A stretch of 64,000 nt of DNA from an uncultured Anaeroplasmataceae bacterium (GCA_934229785.1 CAKQEA010000003.1:1-64000), one strand, 5' to 3'. Numbered from the stretch's first letter, positions 1-9,529 are shown. The notes: generated from the sequence alone by a model not told the origin. Numbers and translations are program-made.

Positions 1-84
1 ATACCCCAAATAGTAAGACTTTATTAATTGGAGAATAGAATGAAATTATAATCTATAAAAGACTAGCCGTAAGGGCTGAAGTAT
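1..84. other. Intergenic sequence before EAL remnant
   Basis: No gene is recognised here. The frame that leads into the EAL remnant carries stops (TAG at 64-66 and TAA at 70-72), so the upstream part of that domain is lost or scrambled. A short AGCC/GGCT inverted repeat sits at about 65-77. Confidence 0.4.
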
Positions 85-255
85 ATGAATTCTATAGTTT
101 TCTATACTTTATTTTACGGTGTAGAAACGAAAGAGGAACTTAAATGTGTTAAGGATTTAGGCTGTGATTATGTTCAAGGATTTTTAATTTCAAAGCCTGA
201 TTTTGAGATTAAGGATATTTCAGAAGATATGAAAGAGTTTATTAAAGAAATTTAA
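85..255 (+). pseudogene. C-terminal remnant of an EAL-domain phosphodiesterase
   Basis: The frame encodes 56 residues matching the end of an EAL cyclic-di-GMP phosphodiesterase domain: GVETKEEL, then LGCDYVQGFLISKP, which corresponds to the usual GVET...LGCDxxQGYxxxKP ending. The catalytic parts (EAL, DDFGTG, the lysine strand) are absent, and upstream frames are closed by stops. The AEGVE strand is damaged, reading YGVE. It is therefore a decayed fragment. The intact protein at 60876-63947 ends in the same motif, so the remnant may come from a paralogue. The first ATG is only nominal, and no convincing ribosome site precedes it. Confidence 0.75.
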
Positions 256-275
256 AAAACATAAAATATTTTATT

Positions 276-304
276 ATAAAAGCCGTTTTTTCTAAGGCTT
301 TTAT
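276..304 (+). terminator. Hairpin after the EAL remnant
   Basis: A perfect 9-bp stem (ATAAAAGCC / GGCTTTTAT) with an 11-nt loop follows the remnant. The usual T-run after the stem is missing, because the right arm itself supplies only TTTT. It may be a weak terminator. Confidence 0.45.
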
Positions 305-322
305 CACTTAGTGTGATATACT
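302..322 (+). promoter_or_regulatory. Extended -10 promoter with overlapping inverted repeat, upstream of cls
   Basis: TG-A-TATACT at 314-322 is an extended -10 element. It is overlapped by the inverted repeat TATCAC-N5-GTGATA (302-318), whose right arm runs into the -10. This is the expected geometry for a repressor site. No good -35 is present. The assignment is inferred from sequence only. Confidence 0.45.
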
Positions 323-343
323 ATAAATAAATCGGATGGTGAT

Positions 344-1888
344 ATGATGACTCAAAGTGAACGTATTTTTTTACCATTATGGAAAAAGATAATTTTAATT
401 ATTATTTCTACTATTTTTTTAGCGATTGAGCTTTTATTATTATTTGCTGTATTAGATGTTTCATTTACTTATTCATTTTCTTCAATTAAATGGATTTACT
501 TTTTGACATTGGGTATTTCTATATGCTTTTGTATTTATATAATGTATAGACCGATGTCTGCTAATTATAAGCTTATATGGGTAACTCTTATTTTGATATT
601 GCCTTTACCTTTTTGTTTTCTTTATTTATTTAATTCATCATCTAGAAGATTATCAAAAAGAAAAATGGCTAAGGTTGAAAATGCTTTAAAGCATTTTAAT
701 AATGTTGGTGTACTTAATAAGCTTAAGCTTGAGAATAAGGATGCAGCTAATTTATGTAGTATAGTTCAATATTCTGCTTATGCTCCTGTTTATGATAATA
801 CTACTGTGCTATTTTTTAGTGATTGTGAAAAGAAATTTTATGATTTACTTAATGAAACTAAGAAGGCAAAGCATTATATTTATATTGAATCATTTATTGT
901 GGCTAATGGTTTTTTAATGGATAATTTATATGAGGTTTTAAAGGAAAGAGGAGAAGCTGGAGTTGAAATTAAAATTTTATATGATGATGTTGGAAGTCGT
1001 GGAGTAATGACGCAAAAGCTACTAAAGAAATTAGCTGAAATTAAAAATTGTAATATCACTAATTATGAACCACTTGGTATTAATATTAATCCTGTTGTTA
1101 ATAATAGAAATCATAGAAAGGTGTATATTATTGATGGTATTGTTTCTTATTGTGGTGGAGATAATTTGGCTGATGAATATATTCATAAAAAACAAAGATT
1201 TGGCTATTGGCGTGATAATTGTTTAAAATTTGTTGGTGAGGCTACTAAAACATTTGTAATTGATTTTATAGAAATGTGGTATCTATCTACAAGAAATGTT
1301 CTTCAAATTGATTATAAGCCTGAATATAAAAATGATTTTAAAGGCTATGTTATGCCTTTTAGTGATGGTCCAGCAAATAAGGGATATCCAGCCTATGATT
1401 TATTTATGGGACTTATTTCAACAGCTAAATCTTATATCTATATTTCAACACCATATTTTATTATTGATGATCCAATGATTTCTTTAATTTCTTTAAAGGC
1501 GAAAAGCGGAGTTAAGGTTGTACTTTTAACTCCAGCTATTCCAGATAAAAAATCAGTATTTTATATGACTAGAGGTAATTATCGTGAACTTTTAAAGTCA
1601 GGAGCTATCATCTATGAATATACTCCAGGCTTTAATCATGCAAAAAATATAATTGTTGATGATATTTATGCCTTTGGTGGTACTATAAATATGGATTATA
1701 GAAGTTTATTTTTACATTATGAATGTGGTAGCCTATTACTTTTTAATCCTGAAATTTCTGCAATGAAAAAGGATTATGAGGCTGCTATAAGCGTTTCAGA
1801 GGAAATTACTATGGATAAATGGATTAAACGTCCATGGTATCAAAAGCTTATTGCGTTTATTTTAAATATTTTTGCACCTATGTTTTAA
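344..1888 (+). CDS. cls: Cardiolipin synthase (phospholipase D family)
   Basis: The protein has 514 aa. It condenses two phosphatidylglycerol molecules into cardiolipin at the inner face of the membrane. Two hydrophobic segments lie in the first ~95 residues, followed by two phospholipase D HxKx4D motifs: H257-K259-D264 (HRKVYIID) and H432-K434-D439 (HAKNIIVD). Both motifs are complete, so the enzyme should be active. Length and layout match bacterial Cls. Tandem ATGs lie at 344 and 347 after GGATGGTGAT, and either could start translation. It is the first gene of an apparent operon: the DUF4011 helicase gene starts 12 nt after its stop. The other phospholipid genes lie 40 kb away. Confidence 0.92.
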   Translation: MMTQSERIFLPLWKKIILIIISTIFLAIELLLLFAVLDVSFTYSFSSIKWIYFLTLGISICFCIYIMYRPMSANYKLIWVTLILILPLPFCFLYLFNSSSRRLSKRKMAKVENALKHFNNVGVLNKLKLENKDAANLCSIVQYSAYAPVYDNTTVLFFSDCEKKFYDLLNETKKAKHYIYIESFIVANGFLMDNLYEVLKERGEAGVEIKILYDDVGSRGVMTQKLLKKLAEIKNCNITNYEPLGININPVVNNRNHRKVYIIDGIVSYCGGDNLADEYIHKKQRFGYWRDNCLKFVGEATKTFVIDFIEMWYLSTRNVLQIDYKPEYKNDFKGYVMPFSDGPANKGYPAYDLFMGLISTAKSYIYISTPYFIIDDPMISLISLKAKSGVKVVLLTPAIPDKKSVFYMTRGNYRELLKSGAIIYEYTPGFNHAKNIIVDDIYAFGGTINMDYRSLFLHYECGSLLLFNPEISAMKKDYEAAISVSEEITMDKWIKRPWYQKLIAFILNIFAPMF

Positions 1889-1900
1889 TGTGAGGTTTTT

Positions 1901-4900
1901 ATGGACAATAGATTATTAAATATTGCTAATCATCTATTAGATTTGGGAAAACGAAATAGATTGTTAAATTTTAAGGAATCAGGATTAAGATCGATTAATA
2001 TTTTAAATGAGAATAAAAATGAGATTTTTTCAGGAATTACAAATTCAAAAACTTATTCTTTTTTGATGCTTGATTCTATTTTGACTAAGTATCACAAGGA
2101 TTTGATTTTAAATCCTGAAGACGATGATGTATTAAACTATTCAGATTTAAAGGTTAAGGATATTGCATTAAATTTACTTAAGAATAATCAGCTCCTTGCT
2201 TATAATAGAGGATATACACTATTAAAAAGCTTAAACACCCTACAAAAGGAGTATAAGTATTCAATTACAGAAAAGGGAATTAATTCATTATATTTAAGCT
2301 TTGGATTTATTAAATACACTGAGGATAATAATAATTATTTAGCTCCGCTTATGTTGATTCCTGTTGAATTAAGTATTGATAAAGGAATTTACAAAATAAA
2401 GGAATATGAGGATGAGGTTATTATAAATCCTACATTAGCCTATTATTTGAAACATTTTTATAAATATGATTTAGTATTATATGAAGATGAGACTTTAGAT
2501 GATTATGTTAATAAGCTTAAAGCTAGTCTAATTAGCGATTTAGAATATGTTGATGGTATGGCAATAGGTATTTATTCTTTTTTAAAGATGAATATGTATA
2601 GTGATTTAATTAATAATAGTGATATTGTTTTACAAAATAAAAATATTAGGGCTTTACTTGGAGGTAAGTACTTTTTTGATGGATGTGATAATCCTCTTTA
2701 CCCTGTTGTTGATTGTGATTCAACTCAGTTAGAGGCGATAAAGCTTGCGTCAAGTGGTAAGTCGTTTACCCTTCAAGGACCTCCAGGTAGTGGTAAAAGC
2801 CAAACCATTACAAATATTATTTCAACACTTATTGGTAATGGTAAGCATGTTTTATTTGTTTCAGAGAAGCTTGCAGCTTTAAATGTTGTCTATGATAATT
2901 TAAAAAGGGCTGGACTAAGTGAATTTGCGATTGAAATTCATTCAAATAAAGCTAATAAGAAGTCTTTTATTGATAATTTATATAAGACAGCGATTCTTCC
3001 TAAATATGATATAAGTATTAAATCAAGTGAAGATAAGGCTAAATATAAAATAATTTCTGATAATCTTGAGTCTTACTATGAGGATGTTAATAGAGTTGTT
3101 GAGGGTTATTCATTATATGATTTGATTTCTATGTATAATTTTGTTGATTGTGATGTTTTAAATTATAAGCTTATTAATGTTAGTAATATTAATTATTTAA
3201 ATGAGGTTTATCAGTCTTTAAAGGATTATACAGGATTAACTAGTAATGATTATAGAAGAAGTGCATTTTATGGTATTAAGGATATGGAGCTTAGCTATAT
3301 AAAATATGAACTTAAAAATGAATTTAAGGCAGCTTTAATTTATTTAGGTAAGCTTAATGACTTAAGTGATAATTTATCCAAGCATAAAATTATGGCTTTA
3401 AGTGTTAATGATGTATATAATTCCTTAGATTTCATTGAGCATTTAGTTAGAATTAAAAATTATATCCCAGCCTTTGGAGTTAAGGCGTATAGAGAAAAAT
3501 TAAAAAAGCTTTTAAATGAATATAAGAGTTTAAAGCTTAAATCAAGTGTTATGAATAATTATAATACTAATGTCATAAAAGAAAATCTTGATGATATTTA
3601 TAATATAATTAATTCTACTAAGGGTATTTCTAAGCTATTTAATAGTAAGTATAAAAATAATAAAAAACTTATTTTATCATTTAGAAATAAAAAATGTAAT
3701 GATAAGGTATTAATATCTGAGATTTTAGAGCTTATTAATTTGAAAAAAGCATTGATTAAGGCAACTAATATCTCTAAGGAAATTTCTAAGTATACAAGCT
3801 CAAAAAATTACACAGAGCTTATTAAAGATTTAAAGTTAATTGAAAATGATAGTTCCTTTGAAATGACTATAGATGAATATAACAGGCTTAAGCCTTATTT
3901 TACTGATTTGTTAATCACATTTGATAGTATGAGAAGTGATGATTTACTTCTTCGTAAAATTTCAGCTAGATTTGATTTAGATATTTTTGATGTTTATAGT
4001 ACTTCAATTAAAGATGTAAGAGAGAAACTTAATGATATTGTTTTAAATTTGGAAAATATTTATACCTATAATGTAATTTTAAATTGTGTTGATAAAATTA
4101 AAAAAATAAATTGCTTAGATTTTCTTCACTTTTATTTAGATAATAATTATGATTTAAAGAAACTTCCAGATAGCTATAAGAAGCTATATTTAGATAATAT
4201 TATTTTAACAAGAATTAAGTCATCCTTAAGATTATCAAGCTTTACTTCTTTAAATGAAATTAATACTGTAAATGATTTTATTAAGCTTGATAGTATGATT
4301 TTAGTTTTAAATAGAGATAAAATTATTTCTTACAATTCCAAGAAAAGACCTGATGATGTTTTAATTGAAGGATCTAAATTTAAGGTTTTAGCTCATGAGG
4401 CTAACAAGCTTCGTAAACAAAAGCCAATTAGAGAATTACTTGATGAAATATTCGAGCTTGCGGTGGATATTAAGCCAGTATTTTTAATGTCACCTCTTTC
4501 AGTTTCAACATATTTATCAAGTAGAAATGATTTATTTGATTGTGTTATTTTTGATGAAGCTTCACAAATATTTGCCTGGGACTCATTAGGTGCTATTTAT
4601 AGGTCTAAGCAATGTATTATTATTGGTGATAATAAGCAAATGCCTCCATCAAATTTCTTTGGAGCACAGGCAGAAGATGATAGTGATGACTTAGAGTCTA
4701 TTTTGGATTTAGGTTCAACTTCATTTTTATCATCAGGCTTGAAGTGGCATTATCGTAGTAGAAGTGAGGAATTGATTAATTTCTCTAATAAGGAATTTTA
4801 TGATAATAGTCTTATTACTATTCCTCAGGCTCGTAAGCATAGTGAGGGCTTTGGCGTTGATTTTTATTATGTTTGTGATGGTAGATATGATATGAAAACA

Positions 4901-6274
4901 CGAACAAATAGGATTGAGGCTCAAAAAATATGTGATATGGTTGTTAAGCATTTAAAGACATCTAAAGAGTCACTTGGTGTGGTGGCATTTAGTAATTCAC
5001 AGGCTACGTTAATTGAGGATTTAATTAATGATAGAATTAATAGCGATAATGAATTAAAGAAAATTATAGAAGAAAACACTTTAGAACCATTTTTTGTTAA
5101 AAATTTGGAAACGGTTCAAGGTGATGAGCGCGATAGAATTATTTTTTCGATTTGTTATGGCTATAATGATGATAATAAATTTTATCAAAGATTTGGACCA
5201 TTAAATAACTTAGGCGGAGAAAGAAGATTAAATGTAGCGATTACACGTGCTAAGTATAATGTGAGTGTTGTTTCTTCTATTAAAAGTGTTGATATACGTT
5301 GTGATAAATCAAGCTCAAGAGGAGTTCAGCTTTTACATGATTATTTAGAGTATGCAAGTAATGCTCAAAGTTTAAAATGCTATAATGAAAGTGATGATGC
5401 AACCTTAAATAAAATTAAGGACTATGTTATATCCTTAGGCTATGATGCTTTGCCTAATTATGGCTCTTCAGCTTTTAAAATAGATTTAGCTGTAAAACAA
5501 AATGATGAATTTATTATGGCCATTGTTCTTGATAAAAGGTTAGATTATAAATCTAATACTACAGATAGAGAAAGATTGAAGGAAATCTTATTAAAGCGTG
5601 CTGGTTGGAAATATTATAAAACTTATTCAGTTGCTTGGTTTTTAAATGAGGCTAGCGAGCGCGAAAGATTAAAAGATGCAATATTATCTAATTCAAATAT
5701 TTTAAGTGATAAAGTACATGATAAAATACCATCTGATGTCTCTTATTTAGATAAAAGTGATGATGATTCGTTAGAAGCTAAGATGGTTAATTATGAAATG
5801 ATAGATATAAATGAAGGTATAGATATTTTAAATAATTCAGGTATTAGAGAGCTTATAAGTCAAATTGTATCCATTGAACAGCCTATTCATGAAAACAGAT
5901 TATTTAAGCGTGTTGCTCAAGTTTTAGGCACACCTAGAATAACTAATGTTATTAAAAATCAGGTTAAGGCCAATTTGAAAGAAGTTATATGTAAAAATGG
6001 TCAATTTTATTATATCGATAGGCCATCCTCTAAATTAAGAATTAATTCAGATAGAGAATTAGGTGAAATACCTCTTGAAGAAATAGAAGATGGAATTTAT
6101 ACTATAATTAGTGAAAATAATGGAATAACAATTGAAGGCTGTTTTAAGATGATAGTTAAGCTTTTAGGATATAGTAGAGTTACTGATACTACAAAGAAGG
6201 TATTAGAGAATGCTTTAGTATTTTTAAAACTTGATGGTAAAATTGTTCAACGTGGAGATTGTTTATTTAAGTAA
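1901..6274 (+). CDS. DUF4011 / superfamily 1 helicase / Vsr-like / DUF3320 protein
   Basis: A very large (1457 aa) ATPase. The start (LLNIANHLLDLGKRNRLLNF) is typical of DUF4011. Helicase motifs are clear: Walker A GPPGSGKS at 293-300 (K299), Walker B DEAS at 885-888, GDNKQMPPS near 910, TVQGDERD, and GERRLNVAITRAK near 1106-1118. A Vsr/MTES_1575-like nuclease fold follows at about 1165-1265 (FKIDLAV with D1195, then DRERLKE, then GWKYYKTYSVAWF). Its usual IExDG strand reads AIVLDKR, so the expected Glu is V1209. The tail contains DUF3320-like winged-helix repeats (SIEQPIHENRL). Such proteins are seen in defence islands, and I recall DUF4011-helicase-Vsr proteins being reported as anti-phage (Hhe). 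Here the gene sits between cls and an HD-GYP gene. Its function is not proven. Confidence 0.8.
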   Translation: MDNRLLNIANHLLDLGKRNRLLNFKESGLRSINILNENKNEIFSGITNSKTYSFLMLDSILTKYHKDLILNPEDDDVLNYSDLKVKDIALNLLKNNQLLAYNRGYTLLKSLNTLQKEYKYSITEKGINSLYLSFGFIKYTEDNNNYLAPLMLIPVELSIDKGIYKIKEYEDEVIINPTLAYYLKHFYKYDLVLYEDETLDDYVNKLKASLISDLEYVDGMAIGIYSFLKMNMYSDLINNSDIVLQNKNIRALLGGKYFFDGCDNPLYPVVDCDSTQLEAIKLASSGKSFTLQGPPGSGKSQTITNIISTLIGNGKHVLFVSEKLAALNVVYDNLKRAGLSEFAIEIHSNKANKKSFIDNLYKTAILPKYDISIKSSEDKAKYKIISDNLESYYEDVNRVVEGYSLYDLISMYNFVDCDVLNYKLINVSNINYLNEVYQSLKDYTGLTSNDYRRSAFYGIKDMELSYIKYELKNEFKAALIYLGKLNDLSDNLSKHKIMALSVNDVYNSLDFIEHLVRIKNYIPAFGVKAYREKLKKLLNEYKSLKLKSSVMNNYNTNVIKENLDDIYNIINSTKGISKLFNSKYKNNKKLILSFRNKKCNDKVLISEILELINLKKALIKATNISKEISKYTSSKNYTELIKDLKLIENDSSFEMTIDEYNRLKPYFTDLLITFDSMRSDDLLLRKISARFDLDIFDVYSTSIKDVREKLNDIVLNLENIYTYNVILNCVDKIKKINCLDFLHFYLDNNYDLKKLPDSYKKLYLDNIILTRIKSSLRLSSFTSLNEINTVNDFIKLDSMILVLNRDKIISYNSKKRPDDVLIEGSKFKVLAHEANKLRKQKPIRELLDEIFELAVDIKPVFLMSPLSVSTYLSSRNDLFDCVIFDEASQIFAWDSLGAIYRSKQCIIIGDNKQMPPSNFFGAQAEDDSDDLESILDLGSTSFLSSGLKWHYRSRSEELINFSNKEFYDNSLITIPQARKHSEGFGVDFYYVCDGRYDMKTRTNRIEAQKICDMVVKHLKTSKESLGVVAFSNSQATLIEDLINDRINSDNELKKIIEENTLEPFFVKNLETVQGDERDRIIFSICYGYNDDNKFYQRFGPLNNLGGERRLNVAITRAKYNVSVVSSIKSVDIRCDKSSSRGVQLLHDYLEYASNAQSLKCYNESDDATLNKIKDYVISLGYDALPNYGSSAFKIDLAVKQNDEFIMAIVLDKRLDYKSNTTDRERLKEILLKRAGWKYYKTYSVAWFLNEASERERLKDAILSNSNILSDKVHDKIPSDVSYLDKSDDDSLEAKMVNYEMIDINEGIDILNNSGIRELISQIVSIEQPIHENRLFKRVAQVLGTPRITNVIKNQVKANLKEVICKNGQFYYIDRPSSKLRINSDRELGEIPLEEIEDGIYTIISENNGITIEGCFKMIVKLLGYSRVTDTTKKVLENALVFLKLDGKIVQRGDCLFK

Positions 6275-6292
6275 TTTTTGTGAGGTGTTGTT

Positions 6293-8053
6293 ATGGAATC
6301 ATATTATTATAACAGTAGTACTATTATGAAATACCTTCGTAAGGTTTTAAATGAAATACATGGTGATTATGTTGATTCGGGAATAAGAGCAGGCTTTATT
6401 ATGAAGCGCTATGGAGAAAAATATCACTTTAATAATGAAACCTTAGCTAAGTTAGTACTTTTGTGTATGCTTAAGGACATTGGTTGTTATTATCAAGATG
6501 GTGTGATTGATTCTAACGATTATGCTTTAGCTTCTGCCTCAAGCTATTGTTTTTTAAAGCATTGCTCCCCACTTAAGGATGCAGCTAAGCCATTATTATT
6601 TTATAACGCTCAATATATTGAAAATATAGATGATGATGACTATTATTGTGGTCTTTTAATTACATTAATAAACTTATGTGTTAGATATGTCTATGAGGAA
6701 TATACTTTAGAGGAAATAGAGAAAAAATTAAAATCTGATACATCTGGTAGATTAAATCCAGATCAAGTGCGTAAGCTTATTAAACTTTTAAAGGAAGATA
6801 GTGATATTTTAGAAAAGCTTAATCAAAAAAATTCATTATTTGTTCATGAAGCTTGTGCTTTTGTTCAGCATGCTAATTATACTGAAGAGGAACTATTAAG
6901 ATATATTGATATGACTAATTTTTCTTTTGAATTTCATAATCATGAAACACTTGCTCATACAGTTACAACTGCTGCAATTGCTAAAGAGCTTTCTATACTT
7001 TCAAGGCTTACAGAAAATCAAATTAATTGTATTTATTTAGCATCACTAGTTCATGATATTGGAAAGATTAGAGTTCCGGTTGAAATATTGTGTCACCCCG
7101 GAAGACTTGAGGGTGAGGAGCTAAAGGAAATGCGTAGGCATGTTGAATATACAAGGGAAATTCTTGAAGGAAGCTTTTCTTATAAAATAATTGATATTGC
7201 CTCAAACCACCATGAACGACTTGATGGCTCAGGTTATCCAAGAGGATTAAGAGCAATTGATTTATCAATTGGAGATAAGATTATTGCTGTTGCTGATTTA
7301 GCTTCTGCTTTATATTGTAAGCGTAGCTATAAAAAAAGCTTTTCAAAGGAAGAAATAATTGCAATAATGGAATCAGATAGTGAAAATGGTAAAATAGATA
7401 CAAGAATTACTAATCATTTTATTAATAATTTTGATAAAATAATGGCTTTAGCTAAAAGTGAAGAAAACAGAGTTTTGGAAGAATATAATGCTATGATGGA
7501 GGAATTCAACGTATTATCACAATCTGAACAGCTAAGAAAATTTTATGTTTCTCAAAATGAAGAAAAAGCTCCAGTTATAGAAGAGCCAGAACAAAAGGTT
7601 ATATATGTTGATGATGATGGAAATATTATTGAAGATATTGATAATTATATGGAAAAATCTTTTAATAATGAAACAGATGAAATAGATGAGATGCTAAATC
7701 AAATTCCAGAAAAGAAAATAGAAGAAACAGATGAAATAGATGAGATGCTAAATCAAATTCCAGAAAAGAAAACAAAAGAAACAGATGAAATAGATGAGAT
7801 GCTAAATCAAATTCCAGAAAAGAAAACAAAAGAAACAGATGAAATAGATGAGATGCTAAATCAAATTCCAGAGAAGAAAACAAAAGAAACAGATGAAATA
7901 GATGAGATGCTAAATCAAATTCCAGAAAAGAAAATAGAAAAACCGGATGAAATAGATGAAATGCTAAATCAAATTCCAAAGATTAAATTTGAAGATGAAG
8001 ATTTAGATAATGATCAGGATTTGGATTTTTTAAATGATGAAGATGAAGAATAG
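6293..8053 (+). CDS. HD-GYP phosphodiesterase with acidic peptide repeats
   Basis: The protein has 586 aa. HD-GYP proteins hydrolyse cyclic-di-GMP or related dinucleotides. The catalytic domain (~200-400) has the full set: HD at 254-255 (LVHDIGK), a downstream His in RRHVEYT, HH at 306-307, GYP at 314-316, and Asp in VADLASAL. An N-terminal degenerate HD-like domain reads LKDIG where HDIG is expected. After residue ~459 the protein is an acidic tail with six 18-residue repeats carrying EIDEMLNQIP. No membrane segment is seen, so it should be cytoplasmic. It lies 18 nt after the helicase gene with TGAGGTG as ribosome site. The repeats resemble the EIDALLN peptide of FliM/FliY, suggesting a docking tail. 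Confidence 0.85.
   Translation: MESYYYNSSTIMKYLRKVLNEIHGDYVDSGIRAGFIMKRYGEKYHFNNETLAKLVLLCMLKDIGCYYQDGVIDSNDYALASASSYCFLKHCSPLKDAAKPLLFYNAQYIENIDDDDYYCGLLITLINLCVRYVYEEYTLEEIEKKLKSDTSGRLNPDQVRKLIKLLKEDSDILEKLNQKNSLFVHEACAFVQHANYTEEELLRYIDMTNFSFEFHNHETLAHTVTTAAIAKELSILSRLTENQINCIYLASLVHDIGKIRVPVEILCHPGRLEGEELKEMRRHVEYTREILEGSFSYKIIDIASNHHERLDGSGYPRGLRAIDLSIGDKIIAVADLASALYCKRSYKKSFSKEEIIAIMESDSENGKIDTRITNHFINNFDKIMALAKSEENRVLEEYNAMMEEFNVLSQSEQLRKFYVSQNEEKAPVIEEPEQKVIYVDDDGNIIEDIDNYMEKSFNNETDEIDEMLNQIPEKKIEETDEIDEMLNQIPEKKTKETDEIDEMLNQIPEKKTKETDEIDEMLNQIPEKKTKETDEIDEMLNQIPEKKIEKPDEIDEMLNQIPKIKFEDEDLDNDQDLDFLNDEDEE
7670..7993 (+). repeat. Six tandem 54-bp coding repeats
   Basis: Six in-frame 18-codon units encode (E/K)(T/P)DEIDEMLNQIP plus a lysine-rich end. 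Units 1 to 5 are almost identical at the base level, differing mainly at the last two codons (IE or TK). Unit 6 has diverged (KPDEIDEMLNQIPKIKFE). This implies recent expansion, and copy number is likely to vary between strains. Confidence 0.95.
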
Positions 8054-8062
8054 GAATTAATT

Positions 8063-9529
8063 ATGGAACATGTAACGTTATATATTGTTGGAGATTCAAC
8101 TCTATCTAGCTTTAATGATAATTATTATTATCCAAGATATGGTTATGGTACTCAAATTAGTAATTATTTAAGTAATGATATAAGTGTTTGTAATCTTGCG
8201 ATGAGTGGTAGAAGTTCTAAAAGCTTTTTGAAAGAGGATAATTATAAAATTTTAAAGGAATCAATAAAAAAGGGAGATTTTTTGTTGATTGGTTTTGGAC
8301 ATAATGATGAAAAAAGTGATGATATTGAAAGGTTTACTTCAGCTAATTTAGGTATTGATGATAAAAATTCTTTTATGTTTTCACTAAATGAATATTATAT
8401 TAAATTAGCAAAAAGTGTTGGTGCAACCCCAATTTTGTGTACTCCAATTGTTAGATGTAGTGTAGATAATAATTATTTTTTAGCATGTGGACATATTACA
8501 AAGGATGGTAATTACCCATCTGCTATTATTAATTTAGGTAAATTAAGTAATACTTTAGTTATTGATTTGACATCTCTAACTAAAAAAAGGTATGAAGAAC
8601 TAGGATATTTAGAGGCTAGGTTTTATCACGCAGTTACTTTGGCTAATTATGAAGATAATAAGCTTGTTCCTTATATGGAAAGTGTTGATACTACCCATTT
8701 AAATATTTATGGAGCGAAATATGTTGCTTATTTAGTTTGTAAGGAATTAAAAAGATCTAATTGTACTTTAGGGAAATATGTTATTAATTTAATTGAGCCA
8801 ACAAAATCAGATTTGATTCCTAATTTAAAATATAAGCCTATTGATTATAAAGCACCTAATTTAACTAATTATAAGCCACAAGGACAATTTATTACTAATA
8901 ATGATTTTTATGGTACTGCCTTTGGTGATTGTGGTGGAAGTCCTAAGGATTTAGATAGTGGTTTTACTGCTAAAAGCATTGATGATGGTTATATTGTAGG
9001 TCAAGATGATGGACATCATGGCAAGATTTCATTACAATCAGATGGTTTTGCCTTTTGTTTTAAACCTGTTAAGGCAAATAATAATTTTAAATTAGAGGCT
9101 GATTGTGAGATTATAAAGCTTGGTAAAAAGGAATCTGCATTTGGACTTATGCTTAGAGATGATTGCTATATTAATCAATCTGAAGCAAAATTGCCTATTT
9201 TAAGTAATTATATTACGGCTGGTATTTTAAATGAGATTGATTCATCTGATTGTTTATTTTATAGAGAAGCTAATGTTTTAAATAAAGATAATAATATTGT
9301 TAATATTAATGTTAATGATAAGATTCATTGTCTAATTGAAAGAATTGGCCAATCAATGAGGGTTTGTGTTTTTATTAATGATAAAAAATATGAGCATGTT
9401 TTTTATGATTTTGACGTTTTAGCCATTGATAAGGATTTTATGTATATTGGTATGTTTGCTACAAGAGGTAGTGTGGTTAAATTTAATAATGTTAAATTTG
9501 AACTTACAGGTATTTCTTTGGGTGCATAA
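8063..9529 (+). CDS. SGNH/GDSL hydrolase, rhamnogalacturonan acetylesterase-like
   Basis: The protein has 488 aa. The N-terminal ~230 residues are an SGNH esterase domain: GDST with nucleophile S12, the block II glycine in GRSSKSF, GHND for block III, and a DTTH pair (D209, H212). This pattern fits rhamnogalacturonan or related carbohydrate acetylesterases. The remaining ~250 residues look like a beta-sandwich module (FYGTAFGDCGGS, DGHHGKISLQSDGFAF), probably carbohydrate-binding. No signal peptide is visible, so the substrate is probably handled in the cytoplasm or exported by an unseen route. It is the last gene of the cls operon, 9 nt after the HD-GYP gene. The true substrate is unknown. 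Confidence 0.75.
   Translation: MEHVTLYIVGDSTLSSFNDNYYYPRYGYGTQISNYLSNDISVCNLAMSGRSSKSFLKEDNYKILKESIKKGDFLLIGFGHNDEKSDDIERFTSANLGIDDKNSFMFSLNEYYIKLAKSVGATPILCTPIVRCSVDNNYFLACGHITKDGNYPSAIINLGKLSNTLVIDLTSLTKKRYEELGYLEARFYHAVTLANYEDNKLVPYMESVDTTHLNIYGAKYVAYLVCKELKRSNCTLGKYVINLIEPTKSDLIPNLKYKPIDYKAPNLTNYKPQGQFITNNDFYGTAFGDCGGSPKDLDSGFTAKSIDDGYIVGQDDGHHGKISLQSDGFAFCFKPVKANNNFKLEADCEIIKLGKKESAFGLMLRDDCYINQSEAKLPILSNYITAGILNEIDSSDCLFYREANVLNKDNNIVNINVNDKIHCLIERIGQSMRVCVFINDKKYEHVFYDFDVLAIDKDFMYIGMFATRGSVVKFNNVKFELTGISLGA

Noticed and set aside
7662-7979. Open minus-strand frame of about 105 codons opposite the HD-GYP repeat
   Set aside because: It is a mirror of the tandem repeat (each unit reads FLEFDLASHLFHLFLLFS), with no ribosome site of its own. 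It exists only because the plus-strand repeats lack stop complements.
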